A DNA stretch of 64,000 bases from Macrothele yani. Lineage: Eukaryota; Arthropoda; Arachnida; Araneae; Macrothelidae. Shown here piece by piece: positions 10,787 to 21,410 of the stretch; the stretch's first letter is position 1, and every line of letters starts with the position of its first letter. The stretch covers positions 32,879,501 to 32,943,500 of the forward strand of contig CM077011.1 in NCBI GenBank assembly GCA_039090855.1, in the 5' to 3' direction. The translations under genes and the position numbers were made by a program. The notes under the pieces are model-generated. The model was not told the origin of the DNA. It saw only the letters and a program-made list of their open reading frames with translations, and ran no database searches.

Positions 10787-12116
10787 CCGGGTGCGCCATA
10801 TGGAAGAAGCCCCGGGTTTCCAGTTACAACTGCTTTGTTCCACTTCTAACCGGTTTTTGCATGTACAGCTGCAAAGGAACTCTCCGGAGTGGTTAGTCAC
10901 ATCCAGATCAGTGTAGGTACGCGGTCATAAGTGTAAATGAAGAAAGAACAAAGGCAACGGAAATGGTTTTAAGTACGGAACAGCGGATTTTTATTGTGGA
11001 ATAATATTTCAGAAATAATTCATACAAGGTTTTAAATTAGTTCTTTACAGAACAATTTCCACATTGTGCAGCACCGGGGAAATCGGTGGAACAGAAGTTC
11101 GCTCAGAAATTTCGTGAAACCGGCGCGGTGTGCAACAGGAAAAGAAACAAACCCAAGACAATTCGTACTGAAGACAATATCAAGGATGTGTGCATAATGA
11201 TGTTACAAAGCCCTCGGAAGTCGATTCGCCGATTATTGTCTGCAACGGGGATATCTACCACGTCATGCCGACGCATACTTAAAGTGGATTTGCATTTTCG
11301 GCCGTACAAAGTTATGGCGCTCCAAGAACTTAAAACTCCTGATTATGTAAAACGGATGCAATATTTTTAGTGGTTTCAGGAGACCATTGTCAGCGGTGAA
11401 ATGGACCCAACATTTTATTACATGACAGATGAAGCATGGTTTTATCTGTCCGGGTATGTTAATACGCAAAACAGCAGGATTTGGACCGACACGAATCCCA
11501 GACTGACAATGGAGACTCCTGTACGACCAAAAGATAAGCCTTTGGTGTGCTGTGTCTGCGAAGAGGATAGTCGGCCCATTTTTTTCACTGACACCATCAA
11601 CTCGGATCGCTATGTTCAGCAACTGTTCAACCCATTTGTTGCCGCACTTACAGAAGAAGAGCAAAAATATGCTTTCTTTCAGCAGGATGGTGCAACGGCG
11701 CTTACTGCGCGGAACAGTCTACGTGCTGTGCATGAAGTGTTTGGGGAGGACAGTACTGTATCGAAGGCACTATGGCCACCCAGATCATCCGATCTCTCCA
11801 CCGGTGACTTTTATCTGTGGGGAGCATTGAAAGGGAAAATGTACGCAACTAATCAGCACACCCTTGATGAATTAAAAGTAAACATTGCGGATGCCATAGC
11901 CCAAATTACTGCCGATGAGTTGTGCCGCGTTGCGAACATGTTCCGTCGTGTGTAGCTGTGTCTTGATGTCGGAGGACAGCACTTTCAGCAATTGTTGTCA
12001 ACGCAGGTAAATTACTCCTGTTTTCTGTCATTTCAACTATTCTTTACCATGTATAGTTACATTGCCTGATTGTTGTCGTTCATTATACTCGGGCCTCTTT
12101 TAAACCGCACACCCTG
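10787..12116 (+). mobile_element. Mariner-like transposon, near full length
   Basis: About 1.33 kb, the usual mariner size. Imperfect ends pair GGGTGCGCC...GAAGAAGCCCCGG (left) with the reverse complement of the right end, GGGTGTGCGG...AAGAGGCCCGAG. A TA lies immediately left; the right TA appears lost. It carries a transposase frame at 10963-11955. Confidence 0.8.
10963..11955 (+). pseudogene. Mariner-family transposase, DD39D, three stop codons
   Basis: One continuous frame of 330 codons from an ATG at 10963, broken only by TAA 11002-11004, TAG 11038-11040 and TAG 11368-11370; no frameshift. The N-terminal region (KFRETGAVCNRKR) is a mariner-type DNA-binding domain. The first catalytic Asp is in YMTDEAWFYLSGYVN, the second in FFQQDGATA, the third in PPRSSDLSTGDFYLWG. 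By my count 39 residues separate the second and third Asp, so this is a DD39D-type triad, not classical DD34D. The conserved His after QQDGATA is Leu. The stops make it non-functional unless the TAG codons are recent. The start was chosen by its alignment with the mariner N terminus. Confidence 0.82.
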
Positions 12117-12119
12117 CAA

Positions 12120-12310
12120 GGTGGCCATTGACCATCATATCGTGCACCATGATTCCTCAGTCCATAGGACCTTTGTCTATTGTTCTAAGTCCCATGCCAA
12201 ACCAACACCAGCTTGTGAGCTGCGGCACGATCATGAAAACCCATTGCGAGTGTTCCCTGCGAATGGGTTTTTGTACAAACGGGATTACCAGAAACCCTAG
12301 TGACATTTGA
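12120..12310 (-). pseudogene. Tc1-like transposase fragment
   Basis: Reverse-strand translation contains a GLAWDLEQ-TKVLWTEES-like stretch resembling the Tc1 block before the first catalytic Asp (…LWSDES). Only about 60 codons, with stops. Weak but specific. Confidence 0.4.
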
Positions 12311-12434
12311 ACGCATATTTCACTGGTCAACAAATTTGGACTTTTGTTGTTGTCATGATTATCAAATTATCATTTCTTTATCTACTAGCTTATAGCCCGT
12401 GCGATGCACGGGTGAAAAAGCTGTGACTGCAAAT

Positions 12435-13015
12435 TTTATAACACGAATTGTAAAATACATCATCATCATTGTCAACCATTACCAATCCCCTGCTGGATGA
12501 AGGTCTCTCCAAGCCTCTTCCACAACGGCCTGTCTTGTGCCAGTGTCCTCCATGTTACTCCCGCATACTTTCGAATTTCATCCACCCATCTCCCATGTGA
12601 TCTTCTTCTGGGTCTTTTCCTGTCCCTTGGAATCCAATCTAAAATTTCGACTGTCCATCGATGGTCTGTCCTTCTGGCAGTATGTCCAGCCCATTGCTAT
12701 TTCAGGGATTTTACTCTGATCATGATGTCTTCCACTCTTGTCATTTTTCGGATCCACGAGTTTCTCTTCTTATCTCTTCTGGTTACACCAAGCATGCACC
12801 TCTCCATGCTGCTTTGAGTTGTCTGGTCTCTTTTAGTTAAGGTCTACGTCTCTGCATCATACGTAAGCACTGGAAGGATGCATTGATCGAACACTTTTCG
12901 TTTAAGACATAATGACATATTGCTGTTGAAAATTATGCTGTTTCTTCCAAAAGGTCTCCAGGCAAGTTTTATACGCCGATTAATTTCTTCATCAATGTGA
13001 CCCTTACAGGGTCAG
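12435..13015 (-). mobile_element. RTE-type LINE, 3' fragment
   Basis: Reverse-strand 3' end of the LINE described at 40683-43108. It begins at the plus-strand side with CATCATCATCATTGTCAACC, the RTE tail repeat, and encodes the decayed C-terminal region of the polyprotein. It stops near the linker after the reverse transcriptase. Confidence 0.85.
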
Positions 13016-13214
13016 CGGACCGTTAACTTATGAGCTTATTAATGGGCAGTCTATAAGATAGGTCACCAACAACAAAATTTTCTTATGCTCCCATTTAACA
13101 TTCCCATGACAGAAACCTATTAAATAGGTTAATAGATTTTAACCCGTCATATGACTGTCACAGTACGTTAAAAATCATGTAATGTAAAAATTTAGGTAAT
13201 AAAAATGATGTTAA

Positions 13215-13695
13215 CACCTACGTAACCGAATAAACGTCGCAGACAGTTGTTTGAGCACGTGCGTGTTGCTTCAGATGAAGTCGTTTTTCTTACTAACTTT
13301 ATTTCATTTTCCGGTAATTCTCCTTGTTTTCACGTATCGTGCAATAGCGGTGAGCTTAGTTACGATTTCAGCCACCGGATAAAAGCAGATGACGCTGCAA
13401 ATACTGAATGACGTCAGAGCATTATTCCTTTTTAAGAAATTACTCTGCAATGCGAAGAAAATTAAATAAAAGACGACATAGCACATACGTAACAGAACAA
13501 ATTTCGCAGATTGTTGTTCGAGCACCTAGGTGCTTGTTGTACAGATGAAGTCGTTTGTCTTACTAACTTTATTTTATTTTCCGGTAATTCTCCTTGATTT
13601 CGCGTAACATGCGATAGCGGTGAGCTTAGTTCCGATTTTAGCCACCGGATAAAAGCAGATGGCGCTGCAAGTACTGATGACGTCAGAGCGTTAGG
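13215..13695. repeat. Two direct copies of a roughly 210-bp segment
   Basis: About 13215-13426 and 13480-13694 share ATGAAGTCGTTT.TCTTACTA, TTTTCCGGTAATTCTCCTTG, GCGGTGAGCTTAGTT and GCCACCGGATAAAAGCAGAT, followed by TGACGTCAGAGC. Identity looks above 80 percent. A local duplication of non-coding sequence. Confidence 0.8.
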
Positions 13696-13879
13696 GACAG
13701 ACGTAGCCTATTGTAAATGCTTTATTTTGAGCCGCTGAGCATGAAAATGATGATTAAATTGAAATATTAACTCTTATTTTTGAAAAAAATTTACTTTCCT
13801 ATATTAAAATAAGATATCTGTTATTTACATGACTTAAATATCGCATTACGTTTACAGGAAACCAAACTCTATAGGTACA

Positions 13880-14460
13880 ATGCATATCAACTCTGCATAT
13901 CCTGTTGGCCAAAAACTGTCCTCGTTACATTTCATGATTCGACGCGCCATGTCGCACTCATTTCGTGAAAATGAACTTCGCCAAATTGAGAAGTATGCTT
14001 TCCGTTTTTGTTACCCTCAAATACTGGTTAATGCAATAATTCGCCGTGTTGGTTCAAGTGTAAGCTCAACTTTGGTGAGAGACAGACAACCTGTAACTTA
14101 CGTTGCTCGCTTCCTTACAATTCCATCAGTTTCAGGTTAAAAGCTATCTGCCGACGCTACGAAATCGACTTCGGGTTGAAGACTCGAAACATTAGCGACT
14201 TAATAAAGAAGGATACAGCCGAAATTCATATACACAGATATGGTGTATATGCAATACTATTGGAGACAACCTGCGAAGAAGTGTCAAAACGTACCCTTCA
14301 GGAACTTCTCTATTTAGGCTCTGCTTGCAGGGTAGTCATCAACCCGACCGGCAAAATGCAAAAATTCTCAATACCCCAAGTAACTGTTCATCCTTGCTTT
14401 TGGCAGAAAGTCTGCAAAAGCATAGAGACAACTGCTGTAATGATGACATTCCTATAGCGG
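13880..14460 (+). pseudogene. Penelope-like element fragment (RT end and GIY-YIG start)
   Basis: Two reading-frame blocks joined by a frameshift near 14136. Block one contains RRVGSSVSS and VTYVARFLTIPSVSG, resembling the conserved stretch after the Penelope reverse transcriptase (…YV..P.vsgk). Block two continues AICRRYEIDFGLKTRNISDL and reaches HRYGVYAI followed by CEEV, which resembles the start of a GIY-YIG endonuclease (GVYa..C..C.e.YiG), with the YIG itself not preserved. I recognise this from the family pattern only; no alignment was run. The upstream RT core is absent. Confidence 0.55.
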
Positions 14461-14613
14461 TTCAGTCACCATGGGGAGTACTGTGTAAAAACTCGAAACT
14501 TTCCCCGACCACTTGCAGTGAATAATGTAGCACCTTTCTCACTGCGCATGCTCATAAGAAACACGTCCCACATATATACCATTACTCCCAGTTTAACGCA
14601 GCATTTCATATAT

Positions 14614-14643
14614 CTGAAGACGAGCTCAACGTGAGCTCGAAAG
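14614..14643 (+). other. Hammerhead-like hairpin downstream of the Penelope-like fragment
   Basis: CTGAAGA (14614-14620) is followed by CGAGCTC, loop AACGT, GAGCTCG (perfect 7-bp stem) and AAAG. This resembles the hammerhead core CTGANGA-stem II-GAAA found in Penelope-like elements. If GAAA is kept as core, one unpaired nucleotide precedes stem II, so a working ribozyme is not established. Confidence 0.4.
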
Positions 14644-15147
14644 TACTAATGTTTTAACTTATGTTTTTAGTGTACATAATATTCCTCTTTTATATGTATA
14701 TATTAAAATCTTTTAAATCGTGTATTAGACGGCAAAGTAGCTTTATAGTGCCTGCTTTAATCTTCGCTGTACTAAGTCGTGGAAAATAATCGAGGAAATA
14801 TGTGAATGTAAGACGATTCATATAGGAAGCCTTGATGAAGGTCTTCATTAGTCTATGTTTTATGCATAGCTTGCCCCTAAACAACTGAGAATGTTTTTAT
14901 AAAAAACGTTTTTACAAAGAATCCTTTTTTTTAAATAAACAACTGAGAATGTTTTATGAAAAAAGTGTGCTAAGGATACTGCGTTCGACCTTGGCAGTAG
15001 TCTCGAAGAAACGGTAGTCCTTGTGTCAGCCATAACAACCGGCCACACCTGTCTATCGCGCATGCATCTTCGGTAGGGCGCAGTTAAATAAGCGTTGTTT
15101 CGTGAACCTCTAACAAGTGTTTTCGCGCTGTGATTTTTCGTAAACAT
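14644..15147. other. No gene recognised
   Basis: Unassigned. AACAACTGAGAATGTTTT occurs twice (near 14880 and 14939), a small local duplication. Confidence 0.45.
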
Positions 15148-17147
15148 TGATGTGAAAGACGAACAAAGATGCGCCGTTAAAGTTTGCTGCCGCCTTAAGA
15201 AGTCTGTCGGAGAGACTTTCCGTGTTATGCAAAAGGCTTATAAAGATGAACATCTAGGAAAATCCACAATTTACAGATGGCATAAAGAATTTACGGATGG
15301 CCGTGAATCGGCGGCGTAAATCGCGCATTGAGGAGGACCTTCAACAAGTGTTATAGAGGTAAACATTAATACAATAGATGTTATTAAACGGGAAGGCAGA
15401 CAATTATCAATTAGAGAAATCAAAGATATGGTTCACATTTCAAAGTCATCACTTCACAGAACTTTAAATGAGCCTTTGGGCATGAACGAGTTTGTTCAAA
15501 TTTAATTCCCCCCCCATTTCTTTTCATGTGCGACCCAATGTAAGGCTGCACATGGTCAGTTCAGTCGTTTCTCATTTGGAGAAAATGAATATTAAGTTAA
15601 TGTCCTAACCTGTATATACACTATATTGACAAAAGTCACCGGACAACTAGAAGAGAAAGACATTACATTTATTGATATACATTACTACGATGTCGGTCCA
15701 CCTTTGGCCTTAATGCATGCACTGACTCTTCGAGACATGCTTTCCACAAGGTTTTGGTACACAGCGATAGGTATGCGCATCCATTCAGTACATAATGCTG
15801 CCACTAACTGTTGCTTAGTAGCAGGCCTTGGTTCCAAACTTCTTATGAGGCGTTTTATTTCATCCCATAGGTTCTCTATGGGATTAAGATCAGGCCTCTG
15901 TGCTGGCCAGTCCACACACGATTCGGAATTATCGTCAAACCACGCCTTAACAGTCCTTGCTTTATGACTCCGTGTATTATCCTGCTGTTACCAACAAGGC
16001 TCGGTTCCATGGTATTGCCACAGAGTAGGTAGGGCATAATTGTCCAGAATATCGAGGTAGACGTGCTGTTCAACAGGTTTTTCCACGATAACCAGTGGGA
16101 CGGGACCATACCACGAAAAACACCCCCACACGAGTACACTGCCAGCTCCAAACTTGACCGTAGGAACAGTACACCGTGGTAAATAGCGTTCTCACGGCTG
16201 CCGCCATACCCACACACGGCTATCAGACTCATGCATCGTGTAACCGGATTTATCAGTCCATAGAACCCGTTTCCATTGATCTACGGACCACGATAAATGT
16301 TCTTTACACCATGCTAAACGACGAGTAGCATTCCGAGTGGAAATGAAAGGCTTATGAGCAGCCGCACGACCACGGTAACCCATGGAATGAACTTTTCTGC
16401 GAATGGTACGTGTATATACCTAGGTTCCAGCATTTTTACATACCTGTGCACTGAGGTCTTGTGCAGTACTCCGTCGATTAGCTGTAACGACTCTCCTGAG
16501 GCTTCGACTTCCTCTATCATTGATTTTCTTTGGTCTGGCGGTAGGTTTTGCTGCTTTAGGTACGCCATGTGTCTTCCACTTATTCAGTACATCCAAAACA
16601 GTTGACTTGGGTATGTTCAAACGCCTCTTGATTTCTGTTATGGACAACCCACTAATATAACACCCAACAATCTTCTATTTCTCAAAGTCAGTTCTCTCCC
16701 GCCGTGACATTTTCACTGAACCTCACAGTGCAATATAATCGCGGTCAGCTGCAGGCTTGTGTTTTATACCGTTTGCAGCTGTACCGCGCATCTTAGCAAC
16801 ATAGCGGATCCGTTCATTTGCTTTTGAATGGGTGTCTGATTACCTTTGTCAATACAGTGCAGTCCAGACTTGTCACCATATGACTCCCGGTTGTTCCCCA
16901 TTTTAAAAAAACATTACGGGGGCGACAATTTGAGACTGATCAACAACTTATTACAGTTACGCAGGGGTGCTTCAACAGCATTTTAGAAGAAGAATTCTAG
17001 AAGACATTGGAAAAGTGGGATGAACGTTGGGACACCTATATTCAATGCAATGGACAGTATTTCGAAAAAGATGACCACTAGCTTGATATAAGGTACGCAT
17101 ATTTTTTTTATAAAAATATTTTCAGTTGTTTTGGGACAACCCTTGTA
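15148..17147 (+). mobile_element. Mariner-like relic, interrupted by a Tc1-like element
   Basis: The N-terminal half reads from 15148 (KDEQRCAVKVCCRLKKSVGE…STIYRWHKEF…GREL-type mariner helix-turn-helix) to about 15511, with two stops. Part of the catalytic domain follows at about 15536-15616 (HLEKMNIKLMS, the stretch before PPYSPDL). It resumes after the Tc1-like insertion at 16860 with SPDLSPYDSRLFPILKKHYG and ends with WDERWDTYIQCNGQYFEKDD and a stop near 17082. The middle, including the first catalytic Asp, is deleted. The right end is probably near 17147 (GTTTTGGGACAACCCTTGTA); the left end is not clear. Confidence 0.75.
15619..16859 (-). mobile_element. Tc1-like transposon, 1241 bp, inserted in a mariner
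   Basis: Terminal repeats CACTATATTGACAAAAGTCA (left) and, reversed, CACTGTATTGACAAAGGTAA (right); TA at 15617-15618, right TA lost. The minus strand encodes a nearly complete DD34E transposase starting near 16709 (MSRRERTDFEK): helix-turn-helix SITEIKRRLNIPKSTVLDVL, first catalytic block VLWTDKS (Asp kept, next Glu changed), QQDNTRSHKA with the second Asp, and RPDLNPIENLW with the Glu. I count 34 residues between the second Asp and Glu. At least two stops and a frameshift near 16215 inactivate it. Confidence 0.88.
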
Positions 17148-17198
17148 TATAGTGGGAGTAGCAAAGCATTACTTAGTTCTATCAAGGGGCTCTTTTTT

Positions 17199-19760
17199 AG
17201 CACGTCTTTTGTAAAAAAGATCATGCTTATGTTACCGGTTTGTCCGTCTGTCTGTACCCACGATATCTCTTCAACTATTAGTCCGATTTGAAAACTTTTT
17301 TGCGTTGGGGAGCTTGAAATATGCGAATGATGATCCTTCATTTCGTTTTTTTTTTACGATGTACAATTTCGCCACTGGAGGGCGTAAATGCAGATGATGT
17401 CGAATTCAAAAATACGTTTTATTCTTCATATTTGCTTCTAAACATCCGATTGAAAAAGTTATTTTATCTTTCAATTCGATTTATGTCGAAGAGTATTTTA
17501 GATACAGTTCCTTTTTTAAATCACGCATAGATTTTTCGCTAGGGAGCGTTAAATTAAATTGCATTTTTCCCGATAACACTTCTTCTAAATAATCGATTTG
17601 AAAAATGTTTTGCATATAATTTCTAATTTTTGGTAAAGAATACTTTGGCCACCCGGGGGCGTAAGTGTTAATTTTTGCTTCTGATGTATTTGCAATAAAA
17701 TCTGAGTTTCAAAAATATCGATTGAAAAAATTATTTCGTGACTGATGCCACTCACATCGATAAACCTTTTCGGAATATATTCTTCTTAAAATATTCCACA
17801 GTTTCACCGCCAGGGGGCGTAGATGTATATATATTTGTTGTCAATATCTCTAATTCTAGGAGTCCGATTTGAAAAACTCCTTCTTTGTTGGATAGTATTT
17901 TCAGGCCGCCCCGGTGGCGCAGTGGTCTAAGCCGTTGGCCACTGATCATTCGTCCAGGGGTCCGGATTCGAATACCGGTCAGGCATGGATGTTGTGTTTG
18001 TCTTACGGCACTGGCTCTCTCCCTTCCCTGGAACCAGTGACCCTAAATTAGGGACGGGCGACTGCTTATAGTCCATTGAGTTGCTCACGGTGGTCGTTAA
18101 ACCTCCAATCATAAAAAAAAAAAAAAAGTATTTTCAGTCTGACATGTTTTTCATATGATTTTAAAATTTTCAAGTAACTCATAGACTATCCGCTAGGGGG
18201 AGTAGAGGTAATTTGCGTTTACCCCTTATCTCTGCTTCTAAATCTCCGATTTCAAAAATTCTTTCTGCACCGGATACAGCTCCTGATGGGAAATCATTTG
18301 CAGATAATTTATGATTTTTTGGAAAAAAAATGGTTTGGCCACCAGGTGGCGTAAATCTTAATTTCCGCTTCTGATGTATTTGCAGCAAAATATGAGCTTC
18401 TAAATTCTCGATAGAAAAAAACGTCGTTTGTAGACCGACACTACGCATGTCGACAAACCTTTTAGAAACATTTTCTTCTTAAAATAATGCATGGTTTCTA
18501 CGCCAGGGGGCGTAGATGTATATCTTATTTTTGTCAATATTTCTACTTCTAGGAGCCCGATTTGAAAAATTCCTTCTTTTTTGGATAGTGTTTTCAGTGT
18601 GACATGTTTTCCGTACAATTTCAAAATATTCAAGTAATTTATATACTTTCCGCTGGGGGCGTAAAGATAAATTGCTTTCCCCCTATATCTCTGCTTCTAA
18701 ATCTCTGATTTGAAAAATTCTTTCTGCACGGGTTGCAGCTCCTGATGGGAAATACTTTGCACATATTTCAAATTTTTGTAAAAAATGGTTTGACCACCAG
18801 GGGCGTAAGTCTTAACTTCCGCTTCTGATGTATTTGCAGCAAAATATGAGCTTCTAAATCCTCGATTGAAAAAAACGTCGTTTGTAGACCGATTCTACTC
18901 ATGTCGGCAAACATTTTCATCTTAAAACAATGCATGGTTTCTACGTAGGCCAAAGGGCGTAGATGTATATCTTATTTTTGTCAATATCTCTACTTCTAGG
19001 AGTCCGATTTGAAAAATCCCTTCTTTGTTGGATAGTGTTTCCGATGCAAAATGTTTTTCCTATAAATTCAAAATTTTTAAGTCAATGATAGACTTTCCTC
19101 TAGGGGGCACAAAGCTAAATTGCGTTTTCTGCGTTATTCCTGCTCCTAAAACTCCGATTTGAAAAATTGTCCTGTATCGATACAAGACCTGATGGAAAAT
19201 ATTTTTCACATAATTTCTAATGTTTGGTAAAGAATGGTTTGGCTACCAGGGGGCATAAGCGTTAATTTCTGCTTCTGGTGTATTTGTAGCAAAATCTGGG
19301 CTCCTGAAAACTCGATTAAATTTGTTTTTTCTTGGCCCGATACCGCTCATATGGAAAAACCTTTTGAGAACACTTTTTTCCCAAAATAATGCATGGTTTT
19401 TCCGCCAGGGGACATAAAGTCACATCTTATATTTCTTCGATATCTCTGTTTCTAAGAGTCCGATTTGAAAAATTCTTTCTGTGTTGGAGAGCGTTTCCTG
19501 TGCGAAATGTTTCTCATATAAATTTATGTTTTTCTTAAAGCACAAGTCTGCAACCAGAGGGCGTAAGCTCATGATTCCGTTTACAGCAATATCTCAGGGA
19601 TTAAAAACCCGATTGAAAAACTTTCTTACGTCAGATACTATTGTTTTCCATACCGGTTCCATTGAGTTTGAATAGCTTTGATAAATTTAATTTGCGTCAG
19701 AACGGATTCAAAAGACGTGCTTCCTACACCCGAAAATTCGATGTCATCTTTCTTGTTTTT
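17199..19760. repeat. Array A: about 150-bp monomers with a CTCF-like motif, inverted-repeat bounded
   Basis: About 14 monomers. Each holds a motif of the form CC(A/G)CYAGGGGGCGTA; approximate positions 17371, 17537, 17648, 17807, 18190, 18338, 18501, 18650, 18793, 18949, 19097, 19242, 19402, 19551, mostly 143-166 bp apart after subtracting the SINE1. Each monomer also has a variant of ATATCTCTGCTTCTAAAA followed by TCCGATTTGAAAAATT. Monomers follow a three-type order (CCGCTAGGGGG.., GCCACCAGGGGGCGTAAG, CGCCAGGGGGCGTAGATG), giving a higher-order unit of about 455 bp. AGCACGTCTTTTG at 17199-17211 is the exact reverse complement of 19709-19721. Similarity to the other copies continues to about 19760. 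No coding capacity. The layout resembles Helentron-associated elements with subterminal inverted repeats and a tandem core; that is inference. Confidence 0.85.
17905..18126 (+). mobile_element. SINE1 copy inside array A
   Basis: Full-length forward copy with a perfect 11-bp target duplication AGTATTTTCAG (17894-17904; 18127-18137). Head, B box and body intact. Confidence 0.95.
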
Positions 19761-19770
19761 TATTATTGAA

Positions 19771-20172
19771 GGTTTAACGACCCCCGTGAGCAACCCAATG
19801 GGTGCCGCCCTGGTGGCGCTGGCCTCTGATCATTCGTCCGTAAGGGGTTCGGGTTCGAATCCCGGTCAGGCATGGGTGTTGTGTTTGTCTTACGGCACTG
19901 GCTCTCTTCCTTCCCTGGAACCAGTGACCCTAAATTAGGGACGGGCGACTACTTATAGCCCATTGAGTTGCTCACGGTGGTCGTTAAACCTCCAATAAAA
20001 AAAAACTCAATGGGCTATAAGCAGTCGCCCGTCCCTAATTTAGCGCCACTGGTTCTAGGGAACAGAGAGAGCCAGTGCCGTAAGACAAACACAACATCCA
20101 TGCCTCACCGGGATTCGTACCCGGACCCTTTCTCGGAAGAATGGTCCTAAGCCACCGTTTAGACCACTGCAA
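19771..20172 (-). mobile_element. SINE1 copy, host of a nested SINE1
   Basis: Reverse copy in two parts: its 3' end at 19771-19802 and the remainder at 20004-20172 (body, B box, partial head). It is separated by a forward SINE1. Confidence 0.9.
19804..20003 (+). mobile_element. SINE1 copy nested in another SINE1
   Basis: Forward copy with a deletion in the head: TGGCGC is joined directly to TGGCCTCTG, removing most of the A box. Flanked by AACCCAATGGG (19792-19802) and AACTCAATGGG (20004-20014), an 11-bp duplication with one mismatch, both lying in the older SINE1. Confidence 0.93.
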
Positions 20173-21410
20173 GGAGGTTCAGATGCTTCATTCTTAATTC
20201 CGGGTGTTAATAATTTTCGCTTAGGCCAATTTCTCTTTTTGTTATTGGTATCTCTTGCATGGCTATCTTAGTCACAGAGAAAGCAAAAATACTTGGTGTA
20301 AGCCTTTCGTAATTCTAACAGAATGGCGATCACCATTAAATCACCACATATTTGTCACTCATACTTTTGGTAAGGTATACCTAACAAAATATTTTTCCTA
20401 TTTGCGTATGTTTCTTTTCTGTGGATTACAGTAGGGATTGAAAGAAAATTATTTCCAATGTGTATTAATACAGCTTTAAGCCTCACTTTAGAGGCATATA
20501 TAAATTCAATCTTTAAAAAAAAACCAAAAAAAAAAAAAACCAAGTACCCAGAAGGAATCGTCCTATCGAGATGAAAATTGGTATGTGCAATGGACAGGTG
20601 TAGGAAAGGAAATTATTGCAATTTCAGAGCACGTGGGCTATTTCTTCGGATAAAACAGCTACAGTGAGTGGAACAAATGAATTCATTGGAGCGCCACCTC
20701 TAGTCAACACCAGTATGTGAAGTTTTCTTCAACACAACTAACAAGTGAAGTTTTAATGGCGGTCATTTAGGTACCTTCGACAGAAGTCATATGAGCTATA
20801 CAGGTCGTAAAATCAAAGTGGGAGGTAGAATGAGTCATTCCGTTATTGATTGAGATGTCTGCAGCGTATAACAATCCATTACTCAAACAAAACTGAAAAA
20901 TATGTTGCCAAGGTTCCTCCAGGTGTTCTACTCGACTTATACGAGAACTCTGAATATACTGCCATAAAATCCACTCTCATTAGTAAAGGTCAGCAAAGGA
21001 AGAATTCCAGGAAAATGCTCTACGGCGCTACCCAGTACGGAGTTCTTCAAGCTAACTCGTAAATAGATACGTATGTATCGCTTTTAACCTTCAAGACTAG
21101 GACCGACACTAATGCAAAAGGGTCGTCTGTTCCAGAACAATCCACTTTATGGATTCAACGAAGCCGGCAAATGAATAAAATCGGAAGTTCAGTCTTTCTC
21201 TTGTCGAATGAATTTCCTAATTGGTATCTATGGCAAATGTCTGGTAATTTATTAATTCACTAAATAAACTGAGCATAGAAGTGTAGAAGGATTCGCCGTT
21301 CGTAAATTAAGGTGATTGATACAAAGCAAATTAGTGACTCAGCATTCTAAGAATGAAAACATCAATATTTTACCCAGAAGTTCTTACCAGACCCAAAAGT
21401 ATGAGTCAGA
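20173..21410. other. No gene recognised
   Basis: Includes A-rich runs near 20514-20540. Short frames at 20355-20543 and 20850-21062 have no family resemblance. Confidence 0.5.

Noticed and set aside
12398..12420. CCCGTGCGATGCACGGG palindrome as a regulatory site
   Set aside because: A similar short palindrome is common in LINE-derived sequence, and it lies next to an RTE fragment; no independent evidence of regulation.
15876..16232. 118-codon minus-strand frame
   Set aside because: It is the shifted frame of the Tc1-like transposase at 15619-16859, not a separate gene.
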